Source: SIG673 sp045638685
GTDB taxonomy: Bacteria; Bacillota; Clostridia; Oscillospirales; CAG-272
Direction of reading: 5' to 3'
Assembly: GCA_045638685.1 (NCBI GenBank)
Contig: JAZUBT010000033.1
Coordinates: forward strand, 1-6,725
Length of the DNA: 6,725 nt
Shown here: positions 4,275 through 6,725 of the stretch, one piece after another
Layout: each line of letters opens with the position of its first letter
Position numbering within the stretch: position 1 is the stretch's first letter
The notes under the pieces: model-generated
What the model was told of the DNA's origin: nothing
The model's input: only the letters and a program-made list of their open reading frames with translations
The model's database searches: none
Program-made: the position numbers and the translations under genes

Positions 4275-4841
4275 TTAATCCGGAACGTTTGTCATTACCG
4301 TGCTCGGACAGTAGGTCTTTATCATTCGGAGGCTTTTTTTGATAACCTCAAAATAAACTATGCAGCGCTGGTTTTTGTTATCCCTGAAAATGCAGAAGTA
4401 AAGGTTTGGCGCCTCCATTGACGAGCACGCCTTATACACTGCGGCAAAGCTTCCGCGATCCGCCTCCTCCTTGTAGGTGAGATAGTGATACGGAGCTACC
4501 TTTTCGGCATCGGAAAGCTTAAAGGAAACCCACTCGCGGCGGAAACGGTCTCCGTAGATTTTGGCAAAGCTAATTTCCCCCGATGCTATCGAATATTCAT
4601 AGGCTACCCTGCCGTACGCGGTGGCGATAGGGCCGAATTTTACCGCGATAAACACGAAAAGCGGAATGAGGAAAATGCTCCATCTTAAAAACATGAGGTT
4701 GGTTGAAAGCCCTCCTACCGCCATACAAATTATAATAAGTATAGCGGGAATTATAACGAAAAGCGAGGCTATTGCTAATGACTTATACTTGTAAAGCCCC
4801 ACTTTTTTCCGTTCAACGACGTGTTCGCATAAAAAATCCAT
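4275..4841 (-). CDS. Two-helix membrane protein of unknown function
   Basis: 188 residues. A short charged N-terminus (about 1-20, including ERKK) precedes two strongly hydrophobic helices at about 21-43 and 52-76, separated by a short loop; the C-terminal 110 residues are soluble. By the positive-inside rule both ends are probably cytoplasmic. The soluble part begins YEYSIASGEISFAKIYGDRFRR, a strand-turn-strand pattern with a basic patch that recalls PH-like membrane-associated domains in clostridial proteins; this is a weak resemblance and I assign no function. AAGGAG lies 6 nt before the ATG at 4841. It has its own clear promoter (4935-4963), back to back with that of rnhA, and a leader of about 85 nt. 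Confidence 0.85.
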   Translation of the reverse strand: MDFLCEHVVERKKVGLYKYKSLAIASLFVIIPAILIIICMAVGGLSTNLMFLRWSIFLIPLFVFIAVKFGPIATAYGRVAYEYSIASGEISFAKIYGDRFRREWVSFKLSDAEKVAPYHYLTYKEEADRGSFAAVYKACSSMEAPNLYFCIFRDNKNQRCIVYFEVIKKSLRMIKTYCPSTVMTNVPD

Positions 4842-4934
4842 TTAAAGCTCCTTCTTCCGCGCCATAGCGCAAACGTAAAACGTTTTTATAAATAAAACCG
4901 ACGTTAATTTTCAAAAACGTAAATTTCTAATCCG

Positions 4935-4963
4935 ATTATAGCATTTTTCTCTTTGTAAATCAA
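4935..4963 (-). promoter_or_regulatory. Sigma-A promoter of the two-helix membrane-protein gene
   Basis: Minus strand: -35 TTGATT (4963-4958), 17-base spacer, -10 TATAAT (4940-4935), predicted start near 4928. The leader (4927-4842) carries the palindrome AAAACGTTTT (4877-4886) and further ACGT copies at 4873, 4901 and 4917. The -35 lies 31 bp from that of the divergent rnhA promoter. Confidence 0.75.
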
Positions 4964-4994
4964 GTATATAAAATTTAAACTTTTTAAATAAGTA

Positions 4995-5023
4995 TTGATA
5001 TTTTTAAAATTTAGTATTATAAT
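4995..5023 (+). promoter_or_regulatory. Sigma-A promoter of rnhA
   Basis: -35 TTGATA (4995-5000), 17-base spacer, -10 TATAAT (5018-5023), predicted start near 5030, giving a leader of about 35 nt. It is divergent from the promoter at 4935-4963, with a very AT-rich stretch between them. Confidence 0.8.
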
Positions 5024-5064
5024 GTAAGTAACATTAAAAAACGTATATCTTGCGGAGCGAAAAA

Positions 5065-5502
5065 ATGAAACACGTTGAAATTTATACGGACGGGGCGTGT
5101 AGCGGCAACCCCGGCCCCGGCGGCTTTGGAGCAATCCTTGTATATAACGGCAGAGAAAAGGAGCTTTCGGGCGGCGAGCGCGAGACGACAAACAACAGAA
5201 TGGAGCTGACCGCCGCTATTTCGGCACTTTCAATGCTCAAAGAGCCCTGCAAGGTAACTCTTTACTCCGACTCAAAGTACCTCATCGACGGCATTACCAA
5301 GGGTTGGGCTAAATCCTGGAAGGCACGCGGATGGAAAAAAGCCGACAAGTCGCCCGCCCTCAATCCCGATCTGTGGGACGAGGTTCTTCGTCTTGTTGAT
5401 GTGCACGACGTTACCTTCATCTGGGTCAAGGGACACGACGGCCACGCCTACAACGAGCGTTGCGATAAGCTGGCAACCGATTTTGCCGACAGTTTTAAAT
5501 AA
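5065..5502 (+). CDS. rnhA: Ribonuclease HI
   Basis: 145 residues, the usual length for bacterial RNase HI. It cuts the RNA strand of RNA:DNA hybrids in the cytoplasm, removing primers and R-loops. The four metal-binding acidic residues are present: D9 (IYTDGACSGNPGPGG), E47 (TTNNRMELTAA), D69 (LYSDSKYL) and D134 (NERCDKLA). The flexible-loop histidine is H124 (VKGHDGH). The basic handle region WAKSWKARGWKKADKSP (81-97), which grips the hybrid in E. coli RNase HI, is also there. GGAG lies 7 nt before the ATG at 5065. An upstream in-frame TTG at 5050 would itself overlap that site and is rejected. The gene stands alone, with its own promoter and a strong terminator. Confidence 0.97.
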   Translation: MKHVEIYTDGACSGNPGPGGFGAILVYNGREKELSGGERETTNNRMELTAAISALSMLKEPCKVTLYSDSKYLIDGITKGWAKSWKARGWKKADKSPALNPDLWDEVLRLVDVHDVTFIWVKGHDGHAYNERCDKLATDFADSFK

Positions 5503-5525
5503 AATGTATCAAAAAAGAGAACTCG

Positions 5526-5565
5526 TTGGCGCACCTGCGATGAAGCAGGTGCGCCAATCTTTTTT
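5526..5565 (+). terminator. Strong intrinsic terminator of rnhA
   Basis: TTGGCGCACCTGC (5526-5538), 6-nt loop GATGAA, GCAGGTGCGCCAA (5545-5557), a perfect 13-bp stem, then TCTTTTTT (5558-5565). An outer pairing of GAGAAC (5517-5522) with GTTCTC (5567-5572), and an A-run before the stem, mean it could partly serve leftward transcripts too. Confidence 0.93.
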
Positions 5566-5573
5566 GGTTCTCG

Positions 5574-5600
5574 ATAACCATTCTTGAAATCGGTGGTTAT
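5574..5600. repeat. Inverted repeat between the rnhA terminator and the HTH-RDD promoter
   Basis: ATAACCA (5574-5580) and TGGTTAT (5594-5600) are perfect reverse complements 13 bp apart. It lies about 60-85 bp upstream of the -35 at 5659. It has no T-run and is either a distal protein-binding site or incidental. Confidence 0.35.
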
Positions 5601-5628
5601 GACTTGGGGTAAATTCCTCTAAAAAAGT

Positions 5629-5662
5629 AATATCAACTGATATTCAACATCGATTTTGTTGA
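5629..5662. promoter_or_regulatory. Two abutting inverted repeats at the HTH-RDD promoter, probable operators
   Basis: AATATCA (5629-5635), AC, TGATATT (5638-5644) is a perfect 16-bp palindrome. Directly next to it, TCAACA (5644-5649) and TGTTGA (5657-5662) form a second inverted repeat that runs into the -35 at 5659. TCAAC also recurs at 5633 and 5644, 11 bp apart. XRE-family regulators commonly bind such palindromes at their own promoters, so autoregulation is the simplest reading. Confidence 0.55.
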
Positions 5663-5687
5663 CTTTTTTGTGTTTATAGGATATAAT
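5659..5687 (+). promoter_or_regulatory. Sigma-A promoter of the HTH-RDD gene
   Basis: -35 TTGACT (5659-5664), 17-base spacer, -10 TATAAT (5682-5687), start near 5694. AAAGGAG (5705-5711) and a GTG start (5719) follow, so the leader is about 25 nt. Confidence 0.85.
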
Positions 5688-5718
5688 TTATACGAAAGGA
5701 TATGAAAGGAGAACGCTT

Positions 5719-6725
5719 GTGAACGATTATAACTTTGGAAATTTTGTTTGCCAACTCAGAGAACAAAAAGGACTTACGCAAGCAGATATAGCGCAAGAGC
5801 TTGGAGTAACTCCCGCTGCTGTTTCAAAATGGGAAAACGGAAGCTCAAAGCCGCGTGTGGAAATTCTTTTTCGACTTGCTCAAATTCTTGACGCAAGACC
5901 CGAAGAGCTTATGGCAGGGCATTATATTGTGGAGGAAACTCTTAATACGGAAGCTATAAAGCAGATAAATGAGCGGTATGAGTACTTGAGAAGAATAGAA
6001 ATGTATAATACTACACGGGCAAAGATCAGACGTATCTTCGCATGGATTATTGATTGGAATATAATAGGAAGTATTGTTTTGCTTGCGGTAGCCGTATTTT
6101 TCGCTTTGTTTAAAGATGAACTGGAAAGTGAGAGCGCATTTGTTATAGTAGTGTCGATGCTTTTGATACTGTCTTATCCAATTCTGTTCGTTTTAAGGGA
6201 TTTTATTATGGGTGGTCGTTCTCTCGGAAAGAGAATTCTCGGACTTGCTGTACTTGACCTGCGAACGGGGGAAAAAGCGAAAATTTCTCAATGTATGTTT
6301 AGAAATATATTTCTTGAGGCTTATTATGTGGACATTATAATGATGCTTGCAACGGGGCGCTCACTGGGAGATCGTGTGGCTCATACTGTTGTTATTTGTA
6401 AAAAAGATCTTAATTCCGATACGAATATTGTTACACCGAGTGATATGCGCGAGCGCATAGAAAAAATTAATTCATATACAAACAATATTCCGTCAGCGAA
6501 GGCAAGAAGAAAAAAGAACATCATAATAACTTGTTCAATTATCGGCGGGGTTGTTTTGTTTGTTGGATTGGTTGTATGTATGGCACTTATAAGTCTTAAT
6601 GCGGAAAAGTCTTCGGATGAATATAAGCTTGCGTACGAATACGTTATTGAGAGTCAGGAATTTGAGAGATTGGGTTCAAACGAGGATCGCCTTACATTTT
6701 TGCAGTACAGTAAGGAAACAGTATA
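5719..6725 (+). CDS. HTH-XRE and RDD-domain membrane protein, C-terminus beyond the window
   Basis: The frame is open for 335 codons to the window edge. GTG at 5719 is the start: AAAGGAG sits 7 nt upstream and no ATG in this frame gives a full first domain. Residues 6-62 are an XRE-type helix-turn-helix (LTQADIAQELGVTPAAVSKW, 19-38). Residues about 104-226 are an RDD domain: a helix with an R...D pattern (R105, D112), a second helix at 139-160, GGRSLGKRILGLAVLDLRTG (165-184), a third hydrophobic segment at 194-212, and the closing GDRVAHTVV (217-225). A further helix lies at about 267-292 with RRKK before it, followed by a soluble part (from 294), probably outside the cell. The architecture suggests a membrane-tethered one-component regulator; ligand and targets are unknown. 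The gene is visibly more A+T-rich than rnhA and alr, with more AGA and ATA codons, hinting at a different origin. Confidence 0.9.
   Translation, partial: MNDYNFGNFVCQLREQKGLTQADIAQELGVTPAAVSKWENGSSKPRVEILFRLAQILDARPEELMAGHYIVEETLNTEAIKQINERYEYLRRIEMYNTTRAKIRRIFAWIIDWNIIGSIVLLAVAVFFALFKDELESESAFVIVVSMLLILSYPILFVLRDFIMGGRSLGKRILGLAVLDLRTGEKAKISQCMFRNIFLEAYYVDIIMMLATGRSLGDRVAHTVVICKKDLNSDTNIVTPSDMRERIEKINSYTNNIPSAKARRKKNIIITCSIIGGVVLFVGLVVCMALISLNAEKSSDEYKLAYEYVIESQEFERLGSNEDRLTFLQYSKETV

Noticed and set aside
5050..5064. Upstream TTG start adding five residues to RNase HI
   Set aside because: The GGAG ribosome binding site lies inside this extension, and the ATG at 5065 gives the normal N-terminus.
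5702..5722. Six-codon upstream frame (MKGERL) whose stop overlaps the GTG of the HTH-RDD gene
   Set aside because: The AAAGG before its ATG is only 1-2 nt away, too close to be used; the second AAAGGAG fits the GTG start instead.
1..6725. tRNA, rRNA, insertion sequence, transposase or integrase genes
   Set aside because: No tRNA-like cloverleaf, rRNA segment, transposase motif or terminal inverted repeats bounding a mobile element were seen on either strand.

Overview
The window looks like chromosomal DNA from a low-to-medium GC member of the Clostridia (Bacillota), probably an Oscillospirales-type gut anaerobe. The evidence is strong AAAGGA/AAGGAG ribosome binding sites, several near-perfect sigma-A promoters (TTGACA-like, 17-base spacer, TATAAT), intrinsic terminators with T-tracts, a lipobox lipoprotein, and gene families typical of that class. 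This placement is inference from style and gene content. No single sequence proves it.

Layout. From 1 to 4841 every gene reads leftward (minus strand). In order of transcription they are: a two-helix membrane protein of unknown function (4841-4275); a lipoprotein and an alanine racemase that overlap by ATGA (3953-2362); an acyl-ACP thioesterase (1905-1183); an OmpR/PhoB-type response regulator with a degenerate receiver (1081-446); and the first 86 codons of a zinc-ribbon/TPR-like protein that resembles the N-terminus of clostridial TIR-domain proteins (258 to the window edge). From 4842 the genes are divergent: rnhA (ribonuclease HI, 5065-5502) and a GTG-started HTH-XRE + RDD membrane protein (5719 to the window edge) read rightward.

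The intergenic DNA is unusually informative. Between alr and the thioesterase gene lies 456 bp with no convincing gene. It holds a perfect sigma-A promoter (2206-2234, minus), a roughly 118-nt structured transcript ending in a 12-bp terminator, a second 9-bp terminator, and then the thioesterase promoter, whose -10 is overlapped by a perfect 17-bp palindrome. This is either an independent small RNA followed by a repressor-controlled gene, or an attenuator leader. Between the membrane protein and the lipoprotein lies a five-copy, 22-bp tandem repeat (4116-4226). Upstream of the HTH-RDD gene, two inverted repeats adjoin and overlap a clean promoter, suggesting autoregulation.

Functionally the window is mixed: peptidoglycan precursor supply (alr), fatty acid release (thioesterase), RNA:DNA hybrid removal (rnhA), two regulators, and envelope proteins of unknown role. 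Apart from the lipoprotein-alr pair, the genes look like independent units. The most attractive candidates for undescribed biology are the orphan structured RNA with its possible switch, the thioesterase operator, the tandem repeat, the membrane-tethered HTH-RDD regulator and the truncated TIR-type gene at the left edge.
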